Part shown: one piece after another, positions 34,216-44,655 of the stretch | Layout: each line of letters starts with the position of its first letter | Numbering within the stretch: position 1 is the stretch's first letter | Assembly (NCBI GenBank): GCA_963210345.1 | Contig: OY723411.1 | Coordinates: 4,251,648 to 4,315,647, forward strand | Source of the DNA: Inga oerstediana | Taxonomy: Eukaryota > Streptophyta > Magnoliopsida > Fabales > Fabaceae | Direction of reading: 5' to 3' | DNA length: 64,000 nucleotides | Program-made: the position numbers and the translations under genes | The notes under the pieces: generated by a model | What the model was told of the DNA's origin: nothing | Database searches by the model: none | What the model saw: the letters and a program-made list of their open reading frames with translations, nothing else

Positions 34216-34689
34216 TGTTGTCCTTTTTCGTTAAAAGATTAACAGTTAATGTCAATTTTTTAATAGTCAACGTTTGTTATTTAACGAAAAAGAGTAACAT
34301 TATTACGTTTTGAAACTTCCGAGGTAAAATTGATCTCCAAAAAACTTTCAGGGCAAAACTGCTCTTGATCTCATACTTCCGGGACAAATTTGCTACTTAA
34401 CCCTTTTCTAAATTTAATGCTGCCCCAAAAATTTCCAAGTCATAATAACATCATCCCAACAGTTATCTAAGTTACATCTAACTATTAATTTACCAAATAC
34501 ACTTAACTAATGAGTGCATATGTCATCCACCTCTTTTTTTACCCGGTGGCCAACACTAGCTCCAAGAAAATTGTTACTTCTGTGTTTTTCAAAAAGATGC
34601 GTGTGTTATTCCCAAAATCCACCGTGTCATTTACACCTTTCAAGAATTCCTGAGGCATCTTTTATCTTCTGATTCTTCTCTATATTTTT
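34216..34689. other. Intergenic, repetitive, no gene seen
   Basis: Recurrent 'aaaacttccagg..aaattt' style phrases suggest decayed repeats, but no element boundary could be set. Confidence 0.3.
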
Positions 34690-34990
34690 TTTATAGATAA
34701 AGGAGAAATTTCTCAAAACTCAACCTATATCAGTAGAACTACACTGATCCAGCTCTAAAACAGTTGCTAATTCCGATGTTGAATACAATATTGGGTGAAA
34801 TCTTATTACAACTAATAATGCCTTTTTCGTAAGGAAGTCGGCTACCCGATTTACATTTTTAGGAACGAACTGCAATTCTATTGTCCAATCTCATTACAAC
34901 ATCAAACGAATTTCTTCTATGGTCAATGATGGCATGTAAACCTACCAGCTTAGTATATTTAGTCAATTATGATCAAACTTAAAATAGATA
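34690..34990 (-). pseudogene. Second LINE RNase H C-terminal remnant
   Basis: The minus-strand translation includes DWTIELQFVPKNVNRVADFL, TKKAL and a following FHPILYSTSELATVLELDQ. This is the terminal helix of a LINE RNase H domain and the usual downstream tail. Stops lie upstream. A T-rich run at 34690 fits an A-tail. It is a different copy from the one at 32740-34215. Confidence 0.65.
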
Positions 34991-36313
34991 ACGGCCAATA
35001 TGATATTGAGCCAAAAAAAACTTCCAACTCTAATGCTAATAAAAACATCCGGAGTAAATTTGCTCATTAACATAAATGAAGTGGATGAAATGTAGATCAA
35101 CCAACTCAGCATATTTACTTAATTAATGGTCAAACTTGGATCATAACTAAGGCAATATTGCTACAATTTGAAAACTTCCAATACCATATTAAGCCCAAGA
35201 AAACTTCATCATACGTTGTGCTCCTAAGTGAAAACTTTCAGAATAAATTTACACCCTCATTCTATTTTCAAATATCCAAAACTTTGTTTAAGAAAATCTT
35301 GAAACATAGGAGTGCATTGTAAAAATATATATATTTTTTTAAAACAAAATATACTTGTATTCCCTTTATTTTAAATTATACATGTACCCCTTTTATTTTT
35401 AAACTGAAAGAACTGGAAAACATATCTATCTTAATTTTCAATAGAAGAGTGGCAGCCGTGGCCTTTGGGTGAATATAAAAGGGGCCATAATTAGTTTGGA
35501 GCTAGTATTTTTTTTAATAAGGTCAAAGTGATGTTAGTAGTAAGAGGATAAAATTATTGATATAATAGTTAGGTAGGAAGAGCTTCCTTGTAGCCATAAG
35601 AAAAGGTTTCTTTAATTACTTGCTGTGGATGCCAAATCACATTATTCTTAATCTTATGAACGATAATATTCCTCCTTTCGTATAAGATGAAGTTGAAAAG
35701 GATAATAATTCTATGTAATACATTTGAACCATACGAGTGATCGAGTTAGTTTGTAAGATTTCTTTTTATTAATGAAATATTATTATTATTATTATTTATG
35801 AACGCGATGCTTAAGCTTGTATGGATACTTTCCTTTATACTTTGAACTTTGAGGTGTTGGCCTTTCTTTTTTATGTTTTGCCCTACAAGCCATATCATAA
35901 AAGACCAACATTCACGATTTCAAGCACCTCCCACAACTTTATTTTTTTTAAAATAAAAAGGAAATTAATTATTTGGCATTGCTTTCATTCTTCTTTTTCT
36001 CCCCCAAGAAAATTATCATTCTGGTGGGACTGCTGTTCTTTACTTGGGCTACACGGGAAATCTGGTATGTCCTTAATGCTTCAATTATCTTTATTTGGGA
36101 CCGTAAGACAAAATTATTCCCACTCCACAATCTTTTTGCTTTCTTTTTTTTTTTTAAAAAATCTTTGCTTTCATCTTTTTCATGTAAGTTTTGATGTTGT
36201 TAATCTTTGTTAATATGTGAAGAGATTCCTACTTCAGGACTAAGAAAGATGAAACCCCAAGAGTTGTCCAAGGAACAAATTATTTTTTTTATTCAGATGC
36301 TTCAAAAACTAAA
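34991..36313. other. Intergenic, no gene seen
   Basis: AT-rich DNA with a (TTA)n run near 35780. The frames at 35821-36213 are low-complexity and carry no domain. Confidence 0.4.
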
Positions 36314-36365
36314 TTTTTTTTTTTTTTTTTTGATAATAAAAGATATTCTACAAAAACATCAGAAG

Positions 36366-39300
36366 CTATCCTCCTGAGTCAACATAAGAATTCATCCTGT
36401 TTACATCATTAATTAAAAGGGCGGTAATAGCATCAGGGGGCGAAAATGTGATATGAAGATCAATCGCCATCTTCCAAGCTTCTTTTGCCATAACGTCTGC
36501 CACCGTGTTATACTCCCGAATGCAATGTGAAATTTCCACGTCCCAATCTCTTTCCAGCAGCGTTTGAACCTCCACAATAAGCTGAAAATCAGGGTGTTCC
36601 CGAGAAACGTCACCTTGAGTTATATCAATTACTTCACTAGAATCAGACTCAATCATGATTTTTCTGTATCCTCTATCCCATGCAACTTTTAGTCCCCACA
36701 AAACACCCCAAGCTTCCGCAGATACTACCGTTCCTTGCCCAATCTGATACATAAACCCCATCAAAAATTCACCATTGTGATCTCTCAACACACCTCCACA
36801 CGTGCAAGTCCCTAAGTTGTCATTCCTAGATCCATCGGTATTAATCTTCACCCACCCAAGCGGTGGTGGCATCCACTGTTGTTGATTCCTTTCTGCACTC
36901 TTATTTTGAACCAAACTTGTATTTCCCCATGTTAAGCAGGCACGAACACGGGCTAATATGGCATGACTACTCCAAGTGTTGTTATTAAAACATCTGTCAT
37001 TACGAGCTAACCAGATATGTCGGCATAGCACCGAAAACCAAAGACGAAACTCGAATCCCTGTATAACTTCTTTTCTCCCCGCACACCATGTAAGCCAGTC
37101 ATTTCTTTCAAAAGAGCCAAAGAATTGATCACGCCAATCCAGAGGTAAGAATCCTTTCCATAATTCAGAAGTGAAAGGACAATCTCGCAAAACGTGAAGT
37201 ACAGACTCGCTTGAGTTATGGCATATATCACAAAAACCCGTTGGATGACTACCTCGCTGATAACGCATTAAGTTTGTCATTAGACGACCATGAAAGCACA
37301 ACCACAAGAAAAAACGGTACCTTTGAGGGACTTTCAATTTCCAAACACATCTCCTCCAGTAATTACTGTGAGGTTGTGGGGTGCCTACAATATATTTGTA
37401 GGCGGATCTGATGTTGAACATTCCATCTGAAGACCATCTCCAAACCGGAAAATCCTCCCCATTACGCTGATTAATATTAACACGTGCAATAGCTGTACAT
37501 ACATGACTTGGAAGTAGGTGCTGAAATTTTCTCATATCCCACTGTCCGGATGAAGTGATACAATCAGCTACTCTCCATTCAGTAGCATCTCTAGGCAATT
37601 CTCTGATTGTCAAACTCTGAAGCTTATCAAAATGCGGGACCCAAATGTCATTCCAGAAAGAAGTGTTCTGCCCATTGGTAACTCTCCATGTTAAGCTATC
37701 TTTGATCTTGTCCCAACAATTACGAATTCCCCTCCACGTACTAGACTCAGACCGACGCTTCTCAACTTTAGGAATAATATCATTCCCGGCTTTATATTTT
37801 TCACGCAAAATCCTAACCCAGAGCGAATCTCTTCTGTTAATCATATTCCATCCAAGCTTCATCATGAACGCCTGATTCTGGTACCGAGCCAACCTAAGAC
37901 CAAGGCCTCCATTCTCCTTACGTGCACACACACTATCCCAGGAGACTAGATGAGGTTTTCTGCTTGCTGAGCTACTACTCCAGAGGAAGTTACGACAACG
38001 TTTGTCAATTTCATCACAAAGTCCCAAAGGAAGAGGCACTGTCTGCATAGCATAAGTTGGCATAGCCGACATAACAGACGATACAAGAGTATGCCTGGCA
38101 GCCATCGATAACATGTTAGACTTCCAATTGGCCAGGCGAGCATCCATCTTATCCAGAAGAAAACTGTACGTAGCCTTTGATCTTCGTTCATGTAAAATTG
38201 GCATTCCTAGATATTTCCCCAGATTTGACGTCGGAGTAAAATTTAGAAAGTCACTGATTTCTCTGCTTTTTATATGATTTACATTCTTTGAGAAGTAAAC
38301 TCTTGATTTTCCAGCATTTACTTTCTGTCCCGAAATGTCACAGAAGTCATCCAAGATAGCCTTAATAACCCCTGCGTTATCTAGATCTGCTTCTGCAAAC
38401 AAAATGAGATCATCAGCAAAAAAAATATGAGAGACAGGAGTACCTCTTTTGGAGAGCCTAAACGGTTGCCAAACACCCTCTTCAACTGTCGTTTGTATAA
38501 GATGCCCCAACCTTTCCATCATGATAACAAAAAGATACGGCGATATTGGGTCACCTTGTCTAACCCCTCTAGAAGGGCAAAACATATTAGTAGCTTCTCC
38601 ATTCCAAAGCAATTGTAAATGAGACGTCGACATACAGGCTTGAATAACTTTGCTTAGATATTCAGGAATCTTGAGTTCTTTTAGACAGTCGTAGACAAAA
38701 TTCCATCTCACCCGATCATAAGCCTTCTCTAAATCAATCTTGATGGCCATGAAACCCTTTTTTCTTTTTAAGGACTTCATAGAGTGAATGATCTCCTGCA
38801 CAAGTATAACATTATCGGAACTCTGACGTCCTTTAACAAAACTACACTGATTCGGGGCTATCACCAAAGGCATAATTGCCTTGAGTCTGTTTGATATAAC
38901 CTTCGTAACAATCTTATAAACAACATTGCAAAGACTTATAGGACGAAAATCACGAAACGTCTCTGGATGTTCCACCTTCGGAATGAGAACAATCTGAGTC
39001 CCATTGATTTGTCGTATCCACATTGGATCATTGAAAACTCTTTTCACTAATTCAATCACTGACGGTCTTACAGTTTCCCATTGGCTTTGGTAAAATAGCG
39101 GATTGAAACCGTCTGGCCCTGGTGCTTTCAACGGCCCCATATCAAACAAAGCTCTCTTAATCTCTTGCTCTTCAACCGATCTCCCCAGAATATTCAAATT
39201 TGCATCGTCAATCTTAGGATAAGTGCATCCGAATACCAAAGATCCATTATAATTATGGGTTTCTGTATACAAAGTTTCGAAGAATTGGCTTCCCAATCTC

Positions 39301-40505
39301 ATAATTTCCGCTGCATTATATGTCCATTCCCCAGATTCAAGCTTTAATGCTTCAATTTTATTCCTTCTTCGTCTGCCATTAGCCACAGAATGGAAGTATC
39401 TCGTATTACGATCTCCATCCACATACCAATTAGCCCGAGAGTATTGAAGCCACATGACTTCTTCCCGTGCCAAAAGTTTTTCAAGCTCTCCCCATAGCTC
39501 CCCTCGTAACCTTTCAAGGTGCTCCGAGATACCTACCGAAGCCATCTTAGCATTAATCCCATCTAATCTTCGATATAATCTGTCTTTCATATAGGATATA
39601 TTGCCAAAAACCTCTTTATTCCATAACCTCAGATCCTCAGTAAATTGTTTAATAGATCCGCACCAGTCATCGTCCACCTCCCAGTGTGAATGAACAAAAT
39701 TATTGAAGTCATCATGCATAACCCAGGGAGCGAAAAATCTAAAAGGCCTTCGATTTTTTGCCGTAAGAACATGAGATTCAGTATCAACCAACACAGGACA
39801 ATGATCGGATTTATATTTTGGCAAATGCGTTACTGTGGCATTAGGATTATTTCTAAACCAGCAGTTATTAACCAAGGCTCTGTCTATTCTGCTCTGGCTA
39901 TTCAGATTCCCCCAAGTAAATTGAGGTCCATTAAAACCAATATCAAGTAACTCGCTATTCAGAAGCCAATTCCGAAAAGACCTATCAATACCATTAGTCT
40001 CCCTGTGATTCTTACTCCAGCGTTCCTCGGGATGAGAAACAGCATTAAAATCACCAATCACAACCCAGCCTCCCATAGTCAAATGCCGAATACCCTCAAG
40101 AGACTGCCACAGTTGACGTCTAATAACTATATTTGGGTTCCCATACACCACAGTTAGAGACCACTCATCCCTGGTACCTTTATTAACCACACCATGAACA
40201 AATTGATCCCCTGAAGAAGTAACAGAGAAATTTAAAGTAGAATCCCAAAACAACCACATACCTCCACTAAAACCACGAGCTTCAACCACGTGCATATTCA
40301 TCCATCCCAACTTCCTAGCAATGAGCTTAGCTTTAACACCTGGCTGTCTAGGCTCCAACAGGGCAAATAAATTAACACCATGTCTGGCAACAACATCACT
40401 AAGTAACCTTCGAAAGGAGGCACCACCGGCACCTCGAGTATTCCAAGTCATAATAATCATAAAAAAAATAATAAATTTTGAGAAGCACACAAACAACCCA
40501 GGCAT
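36366..40505 (-). CDS. LINE ORF2: endonuclease, reverse transcriptase, RNase H
   Basis: An open frame of 1379 aa. The order is: an AP-like endonuclease (about 15-245; MTWNTRGAGG start, VIGDFNAV, SDHCPVLV); a reverse transcriptase (about 480-760; KAPGPDGFNPLFYQ, FRPISLCNVVYKI, IKIDLEKAYDRV, GVRQGDPISPYLF, and the active-site HIFFADDLILF near 697); a zf-RVT zinc-binding module (about 1045-1115; YWRRCVWKLKVPQ...CDICHNSSESVLHVLRDCPF); and RNase H (about 1215-1345; KINTDGS...GGVLRD...SAEAWG...ESDSSEVI). All key motifs are present and no stop or shift interrupts them. The ATG overlaps the ORF1 stop codon by one base (TAATG), which points to coupled re-initiation. Confidence 0.95.
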   Translation of the reverse strand: MPGLFVCFSKFIIFFMIIMTWNTRGAGGASFRRLLSDVVARHGVNLFALLEPRQPGVKAKLIARKLGWMNMHVVEARGFSGGMWLFWDSTLNFSVTSSGDQFVHGVVNKGTRDEWSLTVVYGNPNIVIRRQLWQSLEGIRHLTMGGWVVIGDFNAVSHPEERWSKNHRETNGIDRSFRNWLLNSELLDIGFNGPQFTWGNLNSQSRIDRALVNNCWFRNNPNATVTHLPKYKSDHCPVLVDTESHVLTAKNRRPFRFFAPWVMHDDFNNFVHSHWEVDDDWCGSIKQFTEDLRLWNKEVFGNISYMKDRLYRRLDGINAKMASVGISEHLERLRGELWGELEKLLAREEVMWLQYSRANWYVDGDRNTRYFHSVANGRRRRNKIEALKLESGEWTYNAAEIMRLGSQFFETLYTETHNYNGSLVFGCTYPKIDDANLNILGRSVEEQEIKRALFDMGPLKAPGPDGFNPLFYQSQWETVRPSVIELVKRVFNDPMWIRQINGTQIVLIPKVEHPETFRDFRPISLCNVVYKIVTKVISNRLKAIMPLVIAPNQCSFVKGRQSSDNVILVQEIIHSMKSLKRKKGFMAIKIDLEKAYDRVRWNFVYDCLKELKIPEYLSKVIQACMSTSHLQLLWNGEATNMFCPSRGVRQGDPISPYLFVIMMERLGHLIQTTVEEGVWQPFRLSKRGTPVSHIFFADDLILFAEADLDNAGVIKAILDDFCDISGQKVNAGKSRVYFSKNVNHIKSREISDFLNFTPTSNLGKYLGMPILHERRSKATYSFLLDKMDARLANWKSNMLSMAARHTLVSSVMSAMPTYAMQTVPLPLGLCDEIDKRCRNFLWSSSSASRKPHLVSWDSVCARKENGGLGLRLARYQNQAFMMKLGWNMINRRDSLWVRILREKYKAGNDIIPKVEKRRSESSTWRGIRNCWDKIKDSLTWRVTNGQNTSFWNDIWVPHFDKLQSLTIRELPRDATEWRVADCITSSGQWDMRKFQHLLPSHVCTAIARVNINQRNGEDFPVWRWSSDGMFNIRSAYKYIVGTPQPHSNYWRRCVWKLKVPQRYRFFLWLCFHGRLMTNLMRYQRGSHPTGFCDICHNSSESVLHVLRDCPFTSELWKGFLPLDWRDQFFGSFERNDWLTWCAGRKEVIQGFEFRLWFSVLCRHIWLARNDRCFNNNTWSSHAILARVRACLTWGNTSLVQNKSAERNQQQWMPPPLGWVKINTDGSRNDNLGTCTCGGVLRDHNGEFLMGFMYQIGQGTVVSAEAWGVLWGLKVAWDRGYRKIMIESDSSEVIDITQGDVSREHPDFQLIVEVQTLLERDWDVEISHCIREYNTVADVMAKEAWKMAIDLHITFSPPDAITALLINDVNRMNSYVDSGG

Positions 40506-42241
40506 TATTGAGACAAATGTCCCTCCTGAACATCCTCAATCCCATACATCACCACATCATCAACACCTCCAAGTGGACTAATTCGAGGTACAACGGTCTC
40601 TTCTCCTTTTGCTCCTGGGTCAATAGGATTGGAGGCTTCTAGACGAATAGCGGAGGAATTGGAATCTAATTTTATAACATTCTTCTTTCTTCCTGACCCC
40701 ACTTCCCCACTTAAATTACACGACGTTCCAGCTTCTTGTGTTTTCTCCATACTCAATATTTCTTGGGAAGCTCCCTCCTCAATCCCTTTCTTTTTAGCTA
40801 ATAGGATCCCACGTGTTTTATTCAACTTATTAAAATGCCCAACATTATTCACATCATCACCACTAATCTCCTTTTTTCTTGCATTTGAAATATCTGATCT
40901 ATTATTACCCTTGCTCCCTTTATTTAGAACAGGTAGATGACCAGTTTTTTCTTTCGTATCCCGCGACCTATCTTCTGGCTTTGAATTAACACGAATCTTC
41001 CCCTGATATGCTTTATCACCAGAACCGCCCTCAATAATTGTCATGTCTTCAACATTCAGAGCCTCAAACCGAGATCCTCCTCCCATATTTCTAGAAGGTA
41101 AATCACGCCTAGGCTCACGACTATAATTGCCATTCCTTGCATTCGAGTTCCATTGCCCCCTTCTCCGACTTGGTGCCACCATCCACTCCCCATACATTCC
41201 AGCAGTTATTTCGGAGGATGCGGACGATGGTGTTATAGCTGTAGAATTCGACGTGTTATCCGTGCATGCAGACTTTGACGTATTTGTTACTTGATTATTT
41301 GGGCAATGTTCAGTATCATGACCATACCGCCCACATGAGAAGCAAATCAAATGCAGACCCTCATAAACAATCTTCTTTTCTTTCCCATTAATCATCAAGG
41401 ATGGAAGCAAAGGAGCATTCAAATCAACCTCAACACATATACGGGCAAAGCGCCCTTTGGTCTGCCTAAGGGTATTTGTATCCACTTTTAGAACCCTTCC
41501 TATCTGGTTACCCACCACATGTAAAATACCCTTATCATAGAAATCAACTGGGAATTTAGGAATTCTTACCCATGCTGCAATTTTGGAAACCTCACCAGAA
41601 TCTGGATCAAACTCTGACTTCCACGGCTGCACTGCTAGATAATGATCCATGTATAACCAAGGGCCTCCTGTTAACGCAAAATCATAGTCCTCCTTATTGC
41701 TCATACGAACCAGAAAATACCCGGAGCCTATCTCAATAGTTTCAACCTGCCCTCTACGTCCCCATAACTGTTGCAATTTTCGACCCAATTGATCCTCCCG
41801 CACCATTCTGCCAAGTAATCTAACGAACAATGACGTAGACCATTTGCGTGCTAGCTTCATTCTAAACTCCGGAGACACAATGATATTTGGACCCTTCTTC
41901 GTTATCTCGACCTCAATTCTGGACTTCCATCCGTCCCCTTTCCACCATTCTTCTTCTTCATCAGAACATTCCTCCCTTGTCTGATCTTCGACACATGCCT
42001 CCTTGTATGATCTTTTTGGTGCTTCCGGTATAATTGTTTCCTCTTCAATATCCTCATTACTCATCCAGTCCTCAACCCGTGGGGCTAATGATTGCTTACA
42101 TGTGAACTCTTTATCATCATCTCGAATTTTCTTTGAATTACGCTCCAAGGCATCACTCTTCTTCATCATTGGCACCGAAACCATTCTTTCAGGACTACGT
42201 TCCCTCTCACGTTCAATCATGTCTAGCAGCTCGAAAGCCAT
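40505..42241 (-). CDS. LINE ORF1: nucleic-acid binding protein (DUF4283, CCHC)
   Basis: 578 aa from the ATG at 42241 (MAFELLDMIERERE). A longer frame begins at a non-ATG codon and is not used. An acidic N-terminal part is followed by a DUF4283 domain (about residues 130-280; SLFVRLLGRM...GPWLYMDHYLAVQPWKSEFD...AAWVRIPKFPVDFYD). A CCHC zinc knuckle follows at about 300-313 (CFSCGRYGHDTEHC), then a long, charged, disordered tail. Plant LINE ORF1 products bind element RNA. Full length and uninterrupted. Confidence 0.92.
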   Translation of the reverse strand: MAFELLDMIERERERSPERMVSVPMMKKSDALERNSKKIRDDDKEFTCKQSLAPRVEDWMSNEDIEEETIIPEAPKRSYKEACVEDQTREECSDEEEEWWKGDGWKSRIEVEITKKGPNIIVSPEFRMKLARKWSTSLFVRLLGRMVREDQLGRKLQQLWGRRGQVETIEIGSGYFLVRMSNKEDYDFALTGGPWLYMDHYLAVQPWKSEFDPDSGEVSKIAAWVRIPKFPVDFYDKGILHVVGNQIGRVLKVDTNTLRQTKGRFARICVEVDLNAPLLPSLMINGKEKKIVYEGLHLICFSCGRYGHDTEHCPNNQVTNTSKSACTDNTSNSTAITPSSASSEITAGMYGEWMVAPSRRRGQWNSNARNGNYSREPRRDLPSRNMGGGSRFEALNVEDMTIIEGGSGDKAYQGKIRVNSKPEDRSRDTKEKTGHLPVLNKGSKGNNRSDISNARKKEISGDDVNNVGHFNKLNKTRGILLAKKKGIEEGASQEILSMEKTQEAGTSCNLSGEVGSGRKKNVIKLDSNSSAIRLEASNPIDPGAKGEETVVPRISPLGGVDDVVMYGIEDVQEGHLSQ

Positions 42242-42278
42242 CCAGACGATAAAAAGTACAATCTTGCACAAATATTAA

Positions 42279-42288
42279 AAAAACAAAA

Positions 42289-42320
<32 letters not shown>

Positions 42321-42421
42321 AAACAACAACAACAACAACAAAAAAAAACAAAACAAAAACGAGAGAGAAAAAAATAAATAAAAATAATAATAATAAAAAA
42401 ATAAAAAAAACAAAAAAAAAA
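42279..42421. repeat. A-rich low-complexity tract in the LINE leader
   Basis: About 140 bp are almost only A with scattered C, G or T on the plus strand (T-rich in the sense of the LINE). They include a (CAA)n and an (AAT)n patch. The minus strand shows a GAGAG/GTAAGAA donor-like word just upstream (near 42437) and a TTTGTGCAAG acceptor-like word just downstream (near 42270). A leader intron is therefore conceivable. Confidence 0.6.
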
Positions 42422-42720
42422 CTTATTCTTACCTCTCTCGGACAGTCTCTCAACGGAAACTGTACAGTGGGAAAAGAAACAGATCTACCGGAATGACCAG
42501 ATCTTTCGAAGTACGTTTGAATCAAAGAACTGAAAACTCAGATCTGAGAAAAATCCCTCTGATCCAGGTTTTAATCAGATCTCTTTCCCTCGCAGGAGCT
42601 GCGGAAATAGCATATTTAGTCAGGAACTTCTCGCGAACGTAAAAGCTGCAGCGCTTCGGAGCTTCAGAGTCTCATTCGCTGACTGCTACCTCTGTACTTC
42701 CGATTGAATAAGACCCCAGA

Positions 42721-43480
42721 CGACTAGTGGGTCTTCTTCAAATTTGTAAAAATCAGATTGAAAAAAATTCAATTCTGACCCCACTAATTCAAACAGGCCT
42801 TAAATCAAGAATTTTTAAACAATTCAAACAAACGTCTATTCTTTGATGATGTTTGTTTTTTCAATTTTTTTGTTTTCTTCCGTTGGGAGACAAGAAAATT
42901 TCATAAATGACCATCAAGGCCCAAATTTGCTACTTCGGCCTAACATAAGATTACCACTTTGCCCTTGGACTCTTCCATAAGTATAGTCCATGAGCTTTCC
43001 AACTTCGCTTCTTAATCTTTAAAGCCCATATCATCAAACTTCCCATCCACAAGACTCATTCCAAAAATCCTTTTAAGCTGTTATGCAACACATGAAATTC
43101 AAAAAATGAGTCACAAATTCATTACTCATGAATATTACAGCTTCTGAGATAGTTGTCGTCCTTTTTTTTTTTAGGAGATAGTTGTCATCTTGTTTCATAA
43201 GGGATCTAACGTTATTATGAGTAATATATTTTTGGTTTGGCAAAGGATGCAACTTTGAGTAAAGAAAACAATTTTCCATGCCAATGACTATACAGTCTAG
43301 TAGCACATATGCTCATCTATAAGTGAAAGGTTATAAGTTTAATCTAAAAGTTGTAACTCACGTCGTTAGTACCTACCCTTAATTCAAAAAAGCAACTTTC
43401 CATGAAGATGCCTATTGAACTTGGATGCTCCAGAAAAGCCTGAAATTATTAAAGTTCTCACAAACAAAAGGGCTCACAAA
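42721..43480. other. Intergenic, no gene seen
   Basis: The sequence near 42775-42806 (ending CAAACAGGCCTTA) looks like one end of a CTGTTTG-type foldback element. No partner was found. The rest is plain AT-rich DNA. Confidence 0.35.
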
Positions 43481-43800
43481 TCTAAGGCCGTGCACGCTTA
43501 TCTCTCATTCATCACTACCCATGGCATCACCTCATAGAGCTTCCCCCAAATCATGGCTTATATTCAACACTTTGTCTTATTTATATGAACAGCATAATTA
43601 TAGTTATTCCAAATTCTGAGTATCATGTCAAAGGAGGTTAATCGTTATGCCGATTCTTTGACTTGTCATGGTCATCAATTGGACGTTGAAGCTATCATTA
43701 TAAATATTCCTCCAGCAAAGTTTAGAGCTACTCTCTTAGAAAACTTCATAGGCTTCCTTTGGCCAATTAATCATGCACCCTTTTATCCAAAAAGAAAAAA
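43481..43800 (+). pseudogene. Possible LINE RNase H end fragment (plus strand)
   Basis: The frame at 43625 reads SKEVNRYADSLTCHGHQLDV, then IIINIPPAKFRATLLENFIG. It resembles the last RNase H helix (REVNRCADxLAxxG) and the P-P...L...G tail of plant LINE ORF2. It is short and has no upstream catalytic part. Confidence is limited because the match is by eye. Confidence 0.45.
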
Positions 43801-44655
43801 AAACTAGTTCTTCTTGTGCACGTTATTTTTCTCTGTCAAGGCTCTAAGTCTAAACTGTGCAGAATCAAAATGTACTTCAGCTTTTCCCCCCTCACTGTAA
43901 ATTGGGCTGAAAAAAAACGGAACTTTTTTTACCAGAGACAATTCTAGAAGTAGCCTATAGTCAAAGTTCATTAGCGGGTAACTTGGTTTTTGAAAAGCAG
44001 CTGCGTATGCACAAACCACATTCGGCTCCATTTACAAACAACGGTATCCACATTTCCTAGAGACACACCCACTTGTACTTGCTCCTTACTATTATATTTC
44101 TGAGTCAGTAACTTTTTGAGTTGGAAACCGGATGATAAGGAAGAAGCTTGTACAGCTTATCATCAAGGGGGACCATATCCGGCTCTTATTAATTATATAC
44201 TTAATACCCAAGGAGATGTAAATCAATAGCCATCATTATTACTACCTTGTTGGACTTTTAACTAAGTCTCTTCTTTCTTCTTCCCGTTTCTTTTCCAAAC
44301 TTGAACTTCTGGCTTTTCTTATCTTCTTGTTGTAGGGCTCATCTCAGAATACAAATGCAAGTTCGTTCGCTCATTTTGCTGTTTAGAGCTTTTCTTTTCT
44401 GGGGGTAAGCGAAGCATGTTCTGTTTAGAGCTTTTGTCTGTTCATTAGCTCATTTTGCTCTTTGGAAGCTAGCATAACAACCATTTTCATGGAAGCACTT
44501 GTCCTGTCATTTGTATTTTGAGCTTTTCATGTTCCTCAGAAAGACACAACAATGAAAATTCCTTTATAGGTTGTTCAAAGCTTGGATCTCTACTCTGTAG
44601 TAGTGTCTCCTAGGCCTAAAGGACCCCCAAAAATTTCACCTTCTTTTAGTCAGCC
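43801..44655. other. Intergenic and 5' side of the ARM/TPR gene
   Basis: No other gene was seen. The region 44250-44655 is pyrimidine-rich and probably holds the promoter and 5' UTR. Confidence 0.4.

Larger units (their letters stand above)
36314..42720 (-). mobile_element. LINE (L1-clade) retrotransposon, coding-complete
   Basis: It contains, 5' to 3' on the minus strand: a roughly 480-bp leader, ORF1 (42241-40505), ORF2 (40505-36366), a very short 3' UTR and an A18 tail (T-run 36314-36331). Both ORFs are open for their full length. The 5' limit near 42720 is approximate, and no target-site duplication could be identified by eye. L1-type plant LINEs copy themselves by target-primed reverse transcription. 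Confidence 0.88.

Noticed and set aside
35821..36213. 130-codon plus-strand frame
   Set aside because: Low-complexity Phe/Ser-rich translation of AT-rich DNA with no similarity to any family I recognise.
38427..39950. Plus-strand frames of 60-86 codons within the LINE
   Set aside because: They are shadows of ORF2 on the opposite strand.
42213..42525. Minus-strand frames full of Phe/Leu
   Set aside because: They arise from the T-rich low-complexity leader of the LINE and have no domain.
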